Shown piece after piece: positions 32,309 to 44,510 of a stretch of 64,000 bases of DNA. Source of the stretch: Microvelia longipes (Eukaryota; Arthropoda; Insecta; Hemiptera; Veliidae); contig JACMZG010001914.1 of the NCBI GenBank assembly GCA_018340805.1, positions 19,012,947-19,076,946 of the forward strand. The letters are read 5' to 3'. Under the pieces are notes generated by a model that worked only from the letters and a program-made list of their open reading frames with translations, had not been told where the DNA came from and did no database searches. The position numbers were made by a program, and so were the translations under genes. Position 1 is the stretch's first letter. Each line of letters starts with the position of its first letter.

Positions 32309-32799
32309 CGGAAACGGCATTTAAAAACAAAAATCATGAATATATTTTTGTTTATAATTGTCGCGGCCGCCGCTTGTTTTATTTTTATCTATATTTGTTT
32401 TGTTTTGTTATTTTGGACAACACTGTCAGGAAAGAATTATGTTTGACGTATTTTATTCTAGTTTTTCGATTCGTTTCATAATTTATTAGTTTAGACGGTA
32501 AAAATTTACGGGTTCTAACAGGGTTCAAACGGGTTTTTACGGGTTCTTGTTCGATTATTGTTCGCGGAAAACGGGACGCTTTATGTTACAGTTGTTCCTT
32601 CTTCGTATCGATACTTATACCAATAAAACTCTGTGAAAGTTAAAGCTGTCTGACTTTAAATTTGTGTAGCTAGAATGAATTCCGTGACGATTGTTGCGCG
32701 ATTGCCGGCACAATAATGCTTCTTAATTTTAATATTATTTAATAGAGTATGAATAAAATCTCAATTAGCAAAATCAAATTTGTGTGGAAAAGCCTCTCA
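32309..32799. other. No gene seen
   Basis: 32505-32550 repeats TTTACGGGTTCTAAC, GGGTTCAAACGGG and TTTTTACGGGTTCTTG, a short internal direct repeat. Nothing else recognised. Confidence 0.4.
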
Positions 32800-33020
32800 G
32801 GCCGCGAAGCGGGCCTGTGTGGGAAGGCTGTGAAAATTCGCTATTATACATGGCAAATGCCATGTAACAAGAACAACACAATAATAAAACCAACAACATG
32901 TGGCCGCGAAGCGGCCACAAGGAAGCCCCCGGGCCGCGAAGCGGCCCGGTGGGCCGACACCGTGGAGCGGACGAGCGCGAAGCGCCGAGGCCGCGTAGCG
33001 GCTACGGGCCGAAGGCCCGT
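32800..33020 (-). repeat. GC-hairpin module, densest copy
   Basis: TGGCCGCGAAGCGGCCA, GGGCCGCGAAGCGGCCC, GGCCGCGTAGCGGC and CGGGCCGAAGGCCCG occur within about 130 bases. Next to them, in reverse orientation, is the family tail TGCCATGTAACAAGAACAAC. The ORFs at 32749-33080 are translations of these hairpins. Confidence 0.85.
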
Positions 33021-35275
33021 ATTTACATAGTTAACACTTTTCTTTTAGGAAATAAAAATATTAGTTTTATTTCTTTTTAAATCTTTTTTTAAAGAAATTT
33101 TGCACAAGTGCTCCTCTTTTGGATTTCTTATTGTTATTTTGGCCTAAACTTCTACTTGACTTTACCTTTATTTTCCTAGCTTTTGTCTTAATTTTCCAGC
33201 ATTAATATGCCCTACGACTTTAAATTTCCTAAGGTTATTACCTTATATATCCTATATATAAGATAATATTATTACCTTATATGTCCTACAAAATTTGGGT
33301 CTCGGAACTAAACCAATTTTATTAGTTTTGGTCCTGTATTAGTACTGTTGAAAAAATCAAGATATTAGCGACTTTTTATGAGAAAATCACTCTTATAAGA
33401 AATATTTTTCGAATGAAGGAAGGTAACTGAAATTACAACAAATATCGAACGCCAAGCACATAAAAAAGTTGATGAGCAAACTTGACTTGTCAATAAACTT
33501 GCGTTTTGCGGTTTATTTTGCTATGACCATGGGAAGATAAGTTTGCTCCTTTTTTTCCTATCTCATACAAAGCCCACTGGGTCAGAAAAGTTCCTCAACG
33601 ATCCCCATTATTCAAGAGAGAAGTTGATCTGTGTTATGTATCAAAATCTAAGTTTAAAGAGTGAAGTAGATTTAGAGAAAGAAAATTTATAAACTAACTA
33701 AATGAACGAGTTGAAGGAAATTTAAGGGCAGTAGAAGGTAAGTTGGAAAACTTAATGAGAGTTCGGGGTTAGCTAGTCAAGTAAACAGTTTGTGAAGAAA
33801 TTATAGAACAGTCAAATATTGAGTTCACAAATAGTGAACTAGTGAAAATAGTGAAATAGTGAAATAGTGAAAATAGTCCAGCTTGTTTAGAAGAAAGAAG
33901 TCGGAAGTGGATCAGTTTTTGTTAGAAATAGTTTTGTTAAGTCAGAGATTAATGTAATAAGAAAAAAGTACGATAGCTTAGAGGTCGTAAGTAAAGGCTG
34001 AAATGGCCGAAGATTAATAGTTGTGAAGCAAGAATTACTAACTGGTAATAGACTGGTTAAGAGAGACAACTGAGATTGGTTAAGCCAAGCACTTGGAGAG
34101 TATGTTATAAGCTAAAGATGATTGAAATGATATAACTAAAGCCACCCCAGTCTACATTATTACATCACGAGACATGAAATATTATTACTGAAGCTCTCGC
34201 TCTTAACTTAAACCTTCTATTTTCTTGGTTTCAATTTTGCGTTCAGATTTAAAATACTTCTTCTGATTATATTACTTTTTAATCAGCCTGTACAAAGTTT
34301 AACGCCAATAATGATTAAATTCAAATTCTCTCCGACCTACGTGTGCATGCACACGCATGTTGGTACATGTTTCAGTGATTTATAATCTCTTTTAATATTA
34401 CCTTTTTATATAATATGAAATTTTCTCAAGATGGAAGAGGGAGGATTCTTTCCTGACACTTCTTATTCTATAATACAGCTCCGCTCGAAAAAAAAGTTTT
34501 CCCTTTTTCACGTGAGCAGAAATTTTTTATTTTTAAGGCAGTCTTAGGATAACAAAAAAGTACCAAAGTCTTATTTTTTTCGAGTGGAAGGGGGGGAGTC
34601 AAAGTTATTCCCCCCCCCCCGTTTGAAAAAAACTATTTGAAGAAGCGTTATAGAAGTTGTTTTGTTTAGTATGGGTCCACCAGATGGTACCCTCCATCAT
34701 TTTCAGCATGGCGACATTTGCTCCAAGAAAATTTTTCATGCAAACCTTGTTGTTTTTTCACTTGTTTGACATATTTTTCCTTACAATCTGCGTGCATTAG
34801 ATAAAATCTGCCAAGTATGGGTGTAAAAAAAATAGTTTAATTTGTTACAAAAATCTAAAAGAATTTTAATTTTTGATACAACAACAAACTATAACTTAAT
34901 AGACCAGCAAGAATTAAAAATATAAAATAAATATGTCTGCAGTCCTTTCATAAAAAACAAGATTTATTAATACATCAAGTTTTACTAATTATCAAAAGTT
35001 TAGTAAAAATTTATTTGTGTATTAACAAACAATGCTGCACAAATTGACTTATTTTCGTTTTTTGTTCACCTGAAGAGCTCAGATCGGCTCCGAACCGGCT
35101 TTATTCGCTTCAGCGCCCCCAAAAACATTAGAAACGACACCTTACTCAAAATTTATTTTTCACTGACCAAAAAATTTACCATGGTTTTTTCTACTTATTG
35201 GTCTCTTAGAGTGGTCGTATCGACTTGGGACCGGATTCATTCAGTTTAGGGCCTAAAAAGTGCATAGAAAAATAC

Positions 35276-35282
<7 letters not shown>
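33021..35282. other. No gene seen
   Basis: 33830-33880 has a short AATAGTGAA tandem run. 34609-34620 is a C run. Otherwise no gene or repeat match was recognised. Confidence 0.45.
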
Positions 35283-35355
<73 letters not shown>

Positions 35356-35395
35356 TTATATATATATATATATATACATACATACATATATATAT
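35283..35395 (+). repeat. TA microsatellite
   Basis: Long interrupted (TA)n with CATA ends. Confidence 0.95.
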
Positions 35396-36959
35396 TTTTA
35401 AAGATTTGCTAAAGGGGTTTTTTTCGTGAAATTTTTGTATACGAAATTTGTTAAAAACCTAATGTTCTTTGTAAGTTAAAGGTTAATGTGTCGTAATGTA
35501 TCGATTAAATGCAAATTTTAGGGTCTTTTTTGAAGGGCAAAAGATGCTAATATCTACTAAAGAATCAAACTAAAAACATCCTTTCAATTATATATCCTTG
35601 ATATAAAAGGCAGGATGAAAGGACGAAAAGAGCTGTATATAAGGACTCCTTCCAAGGATAAGAGGAGGGGGACTATTATACAACAAAAATAGTTAATTAT
35701 TCACCATTACTGCATAAATTATACATTCAGAGGCAAAAACAAGGATCCATATGCTTGGGGCCCGCACCAGATAATAAATTTGAATAGGAGAGGGGGGTTA
35801 CTTTGAATGGACTATTCTAATTTAGGACAAAAAGGTGTTAAAATGATAATATTAGTTTGAGAGTTGTGATACCTCCTGTAAGGAAGGGGGCGAGCTACAT
35901 TTTATTGTTTTTGGGCAAAATTTTAAGGTAGGAATTTTGCCTGTGAATTACAGGATTGTGAAAACTATGTTGATTTTAAAGTTTTCCATATATTTAAAGG
36001 GGAAATTTAAATTTTATCTTATTCTTCTTGGTCAAATATGGAATTTAGATTAAATTTTTCAAGTAAATAGAAAACAGGATTTGAGGTTGGATTTAGAGGA
36101 TAAATAGAAGGAATAGTGGATAGATTTTGAAAAGGAGTCTTTCGTTTCTTTACCTGTGCCATATAAATTAATAATAAAATATAATGATGTTAAAATAAAG
36201 AGGTTATATTATATATACCGCAAGTCGAAGAAGCTATTCCCCGCCTGCTGATGATAGTGTTAAGCCGAAACCGGTCCAGGAATATTCATATCCAACGGCA
36301 AGAATCAACGGTAGCTGATTCTTCAATTACAATGATGTTTTTGGACACATTAGTACTTTCAACTTATTTCTTATCTATAGCGCTGTAATGTGGATGAGTT
36401 GCATGCTCAGTGCCTTTAAAAAATAGAAATGATTCATGTAGGCCAAAGCATTTTGGTCCCTTAAACAAATCGTATTTCATCCAATACGATGCTGTAAAAG
36501 ATGTACTTTAACTTCGCGCAACAAACTTCCAATCATACTTTATGTATTTCATATATAATTCCACTTATGTATTTCGTACTTTTAACTTACTTTTAACTAC
36601 TTTTAAAGATGTAGTTGCTTGCGTTCATTAATTTCAAGGTCAGGCAAAATTAATTAAAGTGATATAAAGGAGCATTGTTTATGTAAAAGAGGGCTCACGA
36701 TATAGGTTTTCAGCATGCTAGGAAGGATTATTGAGGAAGAAGGACGCCCGTACTTTGGCTCTACCTGGCTAAATCATCAGGTATACATCAGTCAATTAAT
36801 AGGAGAGGAAGTAAATGAAGAAAAAAAACTCTATTTTGCTTTTAAACTTCTATAAAATTATTAATCCTTCAATGATGTTTGTTCTTTCATTTTTTTTATT
36901 GTTCAATTGTTCAATGATCTTTAAAGGTTTTAGCCCATTTCCTTTGAATAATATGGAAA
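35396..36959. other. No gene; hammerhead-like core at 36248-36270
   Basis: CTGATGA at 36248-36254 and CCGAAAC at 36265-36271 have the spacing of a hammerhead core, though the stem between them pairs poorly. The surrounding text (CGCCTGCTGATGA, GCCGAAACCGGTCC) is like termini of Penelope-like and other retroelements. The remaining DNA shows nothing. Confidence 0.35.
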
Positions 36960-37130
36960 AAAATTGGGTACGGGGTACCTCGGAACTTTTCCTTATCATA
37001 TCGCATTTGCTACGCTCATCCTCCCTGCTTCGGACTCGCTTCTCTCGTCCTCAGAATATACAATTCGCCAAATTTATACTGAAACACGTCTTCAGACTCG
37101 CTTCTCTCGTTTTCAGATAGTAGTATAGTA
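36960..37130 (+). repeat. Family D fragment
   Basis: GGGTACCTCGGAACTTTTCC, then CTTCGGACTCGCTTCTCTCGTCC twice. It matches 23515-23590 and, reversed, 41040-41220 and 57470-57720. Confidence 0.65.
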
Positions 37131-37139
37131 TAGTAGTAA

Positions 37140-37660
37140 AGGTGGGGAAGATCCTAGATCTTAGCAATTATGTCTCTAGGACGCTTTTTGCCAGCCCCAA
37201 GAACGTCCTCACCTCTTACCTAATAGAATCTCTATTCTCTTTGAACCTGTCTGATTCCTTAATGAACTTCAGAACGTCTGCCCATGGGAGTTTCAATAAG
37301 TCGTCGTCTAGAAGAGTGGCTGATCCAAATATACTAAACCTCAATCTAGCGTATGCTTCACACGATCCCAAAAAGTGATCTGTCGTCTCCTCCCCAACTT
37401 CACACTTGGGACACATTGGCTCTGCTTTTATTTTCATGGCATGCAAATGTCTCTGAAGCCAGCAGTAACCTGTCTAGTGTACCTACCAGGTATCTTAAGC
37501 TCTTCCTCCCCAAAGAGAGAGCCCATATACTCATGGCTTTGTTGACTTTCTTCAACATTTTCCTAGCTTGTCTGCAATTAGCTTTGGTTTGAAGAGCATC
37601 CCTGGTTTTCACCATCGCCCAGTCATCTAAAAAGATTTCAGATAATAAATGCATTCATTT
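37140..37660 (-). pseudogene. LINE C-terminal remnant (I/Jockey-type)
   Basis: In one minus-strand frame CRQARKMLKKVNK and LGRKSLRYLVGTL are seen. In another frame, from about 37446, comes MHAMKIKAEPMCPKCEVGEE, then TTDHFLGSCEAYARLR. Together these are the familiar C-terminal pattern of insect non-LTR elements: ..CRQ.R.., LR.LVG.LTGH, HL..M, and a C-x2-C-x8-H-x4-C zinc-binding motif. A frame break lies near 37450 and there are no other recognisable domains, so this is an old 5'- and 3'-truncated fragment. It is a different element from the one at 27-28 kb. Confidence 0.75.
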
Positions 37661-37729
37661 CATTCTAAGCGGCCACACATCCAGGCACTGACCACGCTCA
37701 ATGATGCTTAACTTTTATATAATCCAAAA

Positions 37730-38215
37730 AAAAATTATGGATATACTTGTCGTATTGAAACAAAACTTAGTGATCTAATTTATTACGTAAAGGTATATAC
37801 TTCATGTACTTGTACTAAATTTCATCTCAATTCCATTGTTTCAATTTACAATTTTTTAAAAAACGTACACAAGTCACATGTGTTAGTCTTATACATGGCT
37901 ACATGCGTGTTAAATCTCAATCCGAAAGCTTAATTTTACCGTTTTTTATGATTTTATGAAACTTTTGCCAAGTTATTATTGCGGGTTAATGACGTCATAA
38001 AAAATATTTTCTGAATGGCACAACTACTGCAATAGACTGATTTTTCGGCAAAGTTTCAACTCTCTGGCATAAATACACTGGGAGCCACGATGATAACAGA
38101 CACATACACACAGACAACTTTGCGAAAACCACTCAGGAGGCATTGAAAACACCTGAAACGGTTAATACCGGTGACGTCCCGTTTTCGGATTTTTTTTGCA
38201 AACACAATACAGTAA
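37730..38215 (-). repeat. Family B copy, inverted
   Basis: TATACTTGTCGTATTGAAACAA, GCGGGTTAATGACGTCATA, ACACACAGACA, CTCAGGAGGC and TTTTGCAAACACAATAC, the reverse of copy 1. Confidence 0.8.
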
Positions 38216-39184
38216 TTTATTTAATTATTAATAATGTATTTTTCTATAGTTTTTATTTTATTTATTGTGTCTTTTTGTGTTTATTTATTTTTCAATATTT
38301 ATACCCATATTATTGTATATTCTTAATATCTTTCTGCCTTGATGTGATTGAGTACATATTAGGACTTCTTTAATCTTACCCACTTAGTAGCTATATATCC
38401 TAAACATTTCTTTCTGCCTTGACTTTAGTTTCGCTTCTTTCTTGTAAAATGGTACTCACCCTAAATCTCGCGGTATGTTTATACATTTTACTTTTAAAAA
38501 TCTTATTTAATTTTATTAGACTGTACTATAGAGTAATATAGTATAACTGTACAATATTTGACCCTGTATTGTGGACTATAGTGAACATAGTGGACTGTAA
38601 ACAATTTTAAGTTTGATAGTAAAATTGTTTTAAATATAAGTTTTGAATTTGCTTTTGAGAAAGTATTGCTAGAAGCTAAGTTATCAAACTAATCTTACTT
38701 GACAGATATTTTTTTGTTTAAAAAAATATGTTTACCTAATGTAAAATAAAGTTGAATATTTTTTTAAAGATAAATTTATTTTTATACACTCACTATCTAG
38801 TAAAAATAGATTTCAATTTTTATACGATAGCGGAAAAAGAGTTTAAAGTATTTTCTTTAAAAAATCCCTTTGCGTAGTTCCTTTTAACAAATAGAAGCAA
38901 AACATCCCCACCTCCCTTACCAGGGACCGAACCAACGCCCCCTACCACCGGAAGAAAAACATTAAAATCACATCAACAAGATACAAGTTACAGAAGGTTA
39001 TCATAAGGTTACTTAATACTTTAAAAAGGTTATCTTACAGCTTATTTTTCTCTAAAGACATGTTGATTGCGTCATCAAATTTCTTTAGAAGAGCTTAAAA
39101 CTTGATTACGTCACCTTAAACTAACAAATAGAGAAAAACGTTTTCTAAAAATAGTTTTTGCTTGAAAATTTTTTAGTTTTTATT
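38216..39184. other. No feature seen
   Basis: AT-rich. The hydrophobic ORF at 38143-38373 starts in the repeat and is not convincing. Confidence 0.4.
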
Positions 39185-39600
39185 TCCTCATGTATACCGT
39201 AGGTTTATAGTTACTTTTCCTCATTTATACCGTAGGTATATGGGAAAAGTATTGTGTTTGCAAAAAAAATCCGAAACCAGGAAGTCAACGGCATTATTCA
39301 ATCACGTGTTTTTAAGACCTCCTGAATTATGCAATCGGATTGAGATTCAGCACTCATGTAGCCATGTATAGGACTAACACATGTGCCAAGTTTCATTTCA
39401 TTATTAGCATTAGTTCAATTTATATCAAATGACTTGTGTACGTTCTTAAAAAAAAATTGTAAAAAATCGGAAAACAATTTAAATGAGTTGAAATTTTGTA
39501 CAAGTATATGCTTTCACGTAATATATAAGTACACTAAGTTTCGTTTTAATATGTCAAGTAAATCTATGATTTTGGTTGGATCATAGAAGTTAAGCAGCAT
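39185..39600 (+). repeat. Family B copy
   Basis: CCTCATTTATACCGTA twice, TATTGTGTTTGCAAAAAA, GATTGAGATTCAGC, and GCCAAGTTTCATTTCATTA. The central TGACGTCA part is deleted. Confidence 0.75.
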
Positions 39601-40544
39601 TGATTTTATTAAACGTATACAAGCTAGTGAATTAAATAGTAAACCAAATGCTAAAAATGATATTAGACTTGGTCCATTTGTTGGTTATATTATAGGACTG
39701 CGCATGTGTGCCAAATTTCAAAGAGGTATAAACGCTAAAAATTAAAAATTCAACAAACTATGATAATTTTAAAACTAAATTGGTAAATGCTTGATATATG
39801 TAGGCTGCATTGACTTATGATGAGCTTGAGTTACACCTTTTAACACAAAGCTTGACATTCATAAAAAAACTTAAAATTATAACTATTCATATAAACAAGG
39901 AAAAGCGGTTTTTAGCGACTTTCTATCAGACAATTACGGTTTTGATGTTATTTGAGTGACAAAAGTGAGGGGTGATTCGTTTGCTTCTCCAAAAATTTGA
40001 ATCCGGGATTTGAACTGAACTATCTAATTCAGATGTTTGTAAAATCACTCTGAACAACTCGGTAAAAACCACTAAGGTTGATACTATGTATGTGTGTTCT
40101 ATGCGTACGATTGCTTCGAAGTTTCCAGTATATATTTACACTAGAGAATTGAAGCATCGTACAAAAATCAATTTTACCTACAGGCGGTGTTTAGTGTAAA
40201 GTTTATTGACTAGTTTTTAGGGAGTAAAGAAGCACTTTTCACTCCCAAGAGAGAAAAAGTTACTTTTCACTCCCTTGGGAGTATAAAGTAACTTTTTCTC
40301 CCTTGGGAATAAAAAGAGCCATTTTTACTAATTTTGTAGAGGAGTGGTATTCACTAAATTTATACAGGTGACCGATCAATTATTTGTAATTTTCCCGGGG
40401 GTGGCACCCCCAAAATTATAAGGCGAGGCCAGCAAAAAAAACTATAGGCTCAAAATCTGTTTCAGGTCAAAAGAAATTGTTTGATGAAAAAAAAATGAAA
40501 TAAAAAAAAACCTTGGAGTAAAATGCTATTTTCCCCCTCGCAAT
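39601..40544. other. No gene; one strong palindrome
   Basis: At 40248-40297 AAAAAGTTACTTTT, CACTCCC and TTGGGAG are mirrored by TAAAGTAACTTTTT. This 45-50 bp near-palindrome lies beside a further CACTCCC copy. No ORF of note. Confidence 0.55.
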
Positions 40545-40675
40545 TACTTTCCTCGGCTTTGCCTCGGTAGTTAATAGTCATAACTCCCTCGGCTTTACCT
40601 CGGAATTAAACATATAAATCCCTCGGCTTCGCCTCGGGAGTTAAATACTTTGGTTCCCTCGACTTACGCCTTAAG
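40545..40675 (+). repeat. Tandem CTCGGCTTCGCCTCGG hairpin repeat
   Basis: About four copies of a roughly 36-base unit: CCCTCGGCTTCGCCTCGG, then AGTTAA and a short AT spacer. Each unit forms a small hairpin with a TTC loop. Confidence 0.8.
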
Positions 40676-42570
40676 AAGCCACTGCTTAGGGAAATAATAG
40701 CATTCAATAACTAAATAATAGCATAAATATATACTAGGTTAAATAACTTACTAGTAGGTTGTTCTATCCGTAAAATATTTTCTTAGATGTCACTAAACGC
40801 CATTAATGATTCAGCAAAAGTTATAAAACATTAAAAATAGTATAGGTCGCTTTGAAATTTGTCACGCATTTTTACCTATATCAGACCAACAAGTGTTTTA
40901 AGTTTAATTTAATCATTAGCATAGGTTCAGTGTGATATTTATATTTTTTTTTAAATTCTTAAAATTCAAAATATAATCTAATTGGGTTAAAGTTTGTCGG
41001 TCCAAACTCAAACACATCAAGCGAGGTGTTTTTCAGTCTGATGCCAGGCAAAGCGAGCCCGAAGACGTACTGCAATATAAATTAGATTAATTTTCCATAT
41101 CATGTTCTATTTTTAGATGACGAGCTAAGCGAGTCAGATTGGCGAGGATGATCGCCAATCTGATATGATAAGGAAAAGTTCCGAGGTATTCCCTTCCCGA
41201 TTTTTTGGTTATACTTTGGGAATAACCTTCCATGGTGGTAGGTGGTACCGCTGACTTCAAAAATACTTATATTTACTGTAGTTCAAGCAAAATCTTCGAT
41301 TATAATTTGTATCATAGCTATCATAACTTAGGTCGACTTGGAGGAGCCAATTTGATTCCATCATCACCATTAAATTTTTCCTCGCTTTGGTAACGAAAAA
41401 AATATACGCATCGATAAATCACACTTTTAAGCTGTTTGATTTTTTTTTTAATAAAGGAAGTAAATATAATAGCTCAGCATTCTAAATTTTGTTTTAAAAT
41501 AAGAATAATTTCAATAATTGATTGTATAAGTCTAAAAATGGTTGAAAATAACTAAACAAAAATAACATTTAAAGGAAGGAAATTACGTAGTGGTTGCGGA
41601 GTTATAAAAGATTTAAGTCTAGCGAAAGAATATTATCAACAATCGATAATTTCAGTCGATAGATTTAGGAAGTAAACATTCCAGTATAAAACTTTATTTT
41701 TTAACGATTGTTTTGATATATATGTCAACCATTAGAATCTAAATTTAAGCTATAATTGTTATTGTACCTGAAAATAAATTATTTATTTGTAATTAAATTA
41801 ATAATTAAGTAATTAAATAATGTTGTAGTAAAATAAAATGGGGCAATATGGGTTTATAATAATAATAAATGTTGACGTAATTAAGCAATTAGTTCTCAAT
41901 GTGACCGCTAGCGTTTCTTACTGCGGAAGCGCTAGGAGTTCTAGGTCAATTGTACCGGCAAAGACCTACAGGAACCCTTGACGCCATCTTAGTTAGTCTG
42001 CATCCGTCGTCTAAGCGTGTTTTTGCGGGTCCCTGTTTTGTTCAATATTATCTAGTTTTGTGGTGTGCATTAATTTATTTTTAAGTAATTTTACCTGAAA
42101 ATCAAAGCTCTAATGTCATGCAACCTAAAGCCAGTAACAGTAGTGCTTAAAACATAACTGAAGGCGTTAAATTAAAATATTAATTTAACACAAACTCTTT
42201 AAAGTAATGGCGGATTATGTCCAATTTTTTAAAATGATTTCATTATCAATATTTTCTAAAATTCTTATAATTTATATTGAATTTCTTTGTCTCTTACGTG
42301 AAAAAGTAAATAGTTGTTTCAATAAAACTCATATTGAAGAAATTAAAATGGTATTTAACAAGAGTAAAGGAACATTTTTAAGAAAATGTATCAAGGTTAA
42401 GGTTGGTGAATTTTCATAATAATTTATAATTATGGTATACAAATTGCTGCATGTTCTTTTAATCGTACCTATTTCTTAGTTTTTCAATGAAACTTTTTAA
42501 GGTTTAAAAGTATGATAAGGGCAAAGTTCGATTGAATCGTGTTTGAACCTCCGTGTATTTGCTTAAAAAT
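40676..42570. other. Family B/D fragments; no supported gene
   Basis: 40850-41040 is a weak family B piece. 41040-41220 is an inverted family D fragment (GCAAAGCGAGCCCGAAGACG, GACGAGCTAAGCGAGTC, AAGTTCCGAGGTA). 41900-42070 is locally GC-richer with GCGCTAG and GACGCCATCTTAG, which could be a promoter or 5' UTR. The ATG at 42207 (MADYVQFFKM, 70 codons) follows it but has no recognisable product. Confidence 0.4.
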
Positions 42571-43111
42571 TAGTACGTTCACACACACTTTAGATCCGAG
42601 GATCGTATAGAATACGATCTCTCAATACGGTAATACGGTAATTTTAGCTGTATGAACCATGCGGAGGGGATCCGATCGCATACACTAGAACTAAAGAGAT
42701 GGAATCTAAATGGATCCGGGGGATCCAGCGTGTCGGGGATACGCTCTCTTTTTGTGTGTGTACCTTTAGAGACAATCATATTTTAACGGATAACCTTCTC
42801 GTCGAACTTTAATTTCACTTTATTTCACTTCTATATAACCGTTTTTGATCAAATAACTTTTGGAATATTATTTTTTTTTTAGTGTAACTTTTTATTATGC
42901 AAAGAAATCACAATTTAATTAAATATATTTTTTGTTTTAAACTTCCTTATAACCAAAGTAAAGCTTCACTATACAAGACGCCATGTTTTGGCGGGATCAG
43001 TTATCACTCGATCGACTAAACAAATACGCTGCAAGAACCGTGAAGTTAGTTGACCGTATTGTATACGTATTCTATACGATCCGCGGATCTAGAGTGTGTG
43101 TAAACGTACTA
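42571..43111 (+). mobile_element. MITE family A, full copy
   Basis: Terminal inverted repeats are TAGTACGTTCACACACAC on the left and GTGTGTGTAAACGTACTA on the right. They extend inward about 45 bp through GATCCGNGGATCGTATAGAATACG. About 541 bp, no coding capacity. TA lies at both ends, compatible with a TA target duplication as in Tc1/mariner relatives. This fixes the family ends for the copies at 4600 and 7372. Confidence 0.88.
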
Positions 43112-43442
43112 AATGTTCTAGTTTTTACTTTTCCTCATCTATACCGTATGTATAAATGAGGAAAAATTTTGTTGGAATTCATTTTGTGCTGAAATGAATT
43201 CCTCATACTCGCTCCGCTCGTCCTCAGGTAGTAAATACATTTTAGTTTATTTACCTTACGGACATAGGTAAATAAACACAAATTACATCTAAATTATGCA
43301 TTAGCCATGTGACAGCTAAACTAGTATAGATGACAACCTGATTAAATTCTGCACTATACTCTGTAATAACACCAAAGATAAACAATATTACCATATACGG
43401 GGTAATCCAAAAGTCTCATTAAAACTAATACTTCACCCTCTA

Positions 43443-43927
43443 TAAGGCGCGGTCGAATATCCACGGCCTTCTAGAACATTGGATCACCAACAAACTTTTT
43501 TTATAACTTTTTTCAAAATTTTCAGTAATTAGCCGGATTTGTAATAAATAAAGCCTATTTCCGTAATCTGCACGCTCTTTTGGTTAATCTCAAAGAGTAT
43601 ATACATTCACTCAACGATTTATTTTTAATCTAACTTGGTACATACATAACTACTGTTAGACGTCAATGTTAACAAATATGACGTCAAAATATAACACAAA
43701 ATATTGACGTCTAACAGTAGTTAAGTATGTACCAAGTTAGATTGAAAATAAATCGTTGAGTGAATGTATATACTCTTTGAGATAACCAAAAGAGCGTGCA
43801 GATTACGGAAACAGGCTTCATTTATCACAAATCCGGCTAATTACTGAAAATTTTGAAAAAAAGTTATAAAAAAGTTTGTTGGTGATCCAAAGTTCTAGAA
43901 GGCCGTGGATATTCGACTGCGTCTTTA
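43443..43927. mobile_element. Foldback MITE, family F1, copy 2
   Basis: Same palindrome as 6695-7160, also starting TAAGGCGCGGTCGAATAT. Both arms carry an extra CACGGCCTT / AAGGCCGTG piece that copy 1 lacks in both arms. The spacer contains TTGACGTC-type inverted pieces. Confidence 0.92.
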
Positions 43928-43929
43928 AA

Positions 43930-44510
43930 TTTTATGATCCAACAAAAATCATGGACAATATACTTGTCGTATTGAAATGAAACTTAGTGTACTTATTAAT
44001 TAGGTAATAGTATACACTTGTACTAAATTTCAATTCAATTAGACAAATTTCTATTTTTCTTACATTTTTTTTTAAAAACGTACACAAGTTATTCAATAAA
44101 AATTGTACTAATGCTGATAATGAGATGAAACTTATTACATGTGTTTGTCTTATTCATGGCTACATGTGTGCTAAATCTCAATCCGAAGCAACATTTTTCC
44201 GTGTTTTATGATTTGTCGAAATGTTGTTGAGTCATTATTGCGGGTTAATGACGTCACAATAAATATTTTCTGAATAGCACAACTACGATGGTAGATTGAT
44301 TTTTGTGCAAAGTTTCAACTTTGGGTGCTGCAATGATAACAGACACACACACACACATACAGACAGAAAACTTCGCGATAACTACTCAGGAGGCCTTTAA
44401 AACATCTGAAACGGATATTTCCGGTTTCATTCCGGTTTCGGATTTTTTGCAAACACAGTACTATTCCTGTATATTACAACTGAGGTATAAATGAGGAAAA
44501 GTAAAAATAA
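43930..44510 (-). repeat. Family B copy, inverted, nearly complete
   Basis: Runs from ATACTTGTCGTATTGAAATG through GCGGGTTAATGACGTCAC, (CA)n and CTCAGGAGGCC to TGCAAACACAGTACTATTCC and GAGGTATAAATGAGGAAAAG. It directly abuts the F1 copy. The ORF 44303-44494 is part of it. Confidence 0.82.

Noticed and set aside
42207..42419. 70-codon ORF MADYVQFFKM.. with a good ATG context after a GC-richer leader
   Set aside because: There is no recognisable domain, it is very AT-rich after the first codons, and no splice structure could be followed. It is kept only as a remark in the regional entry.
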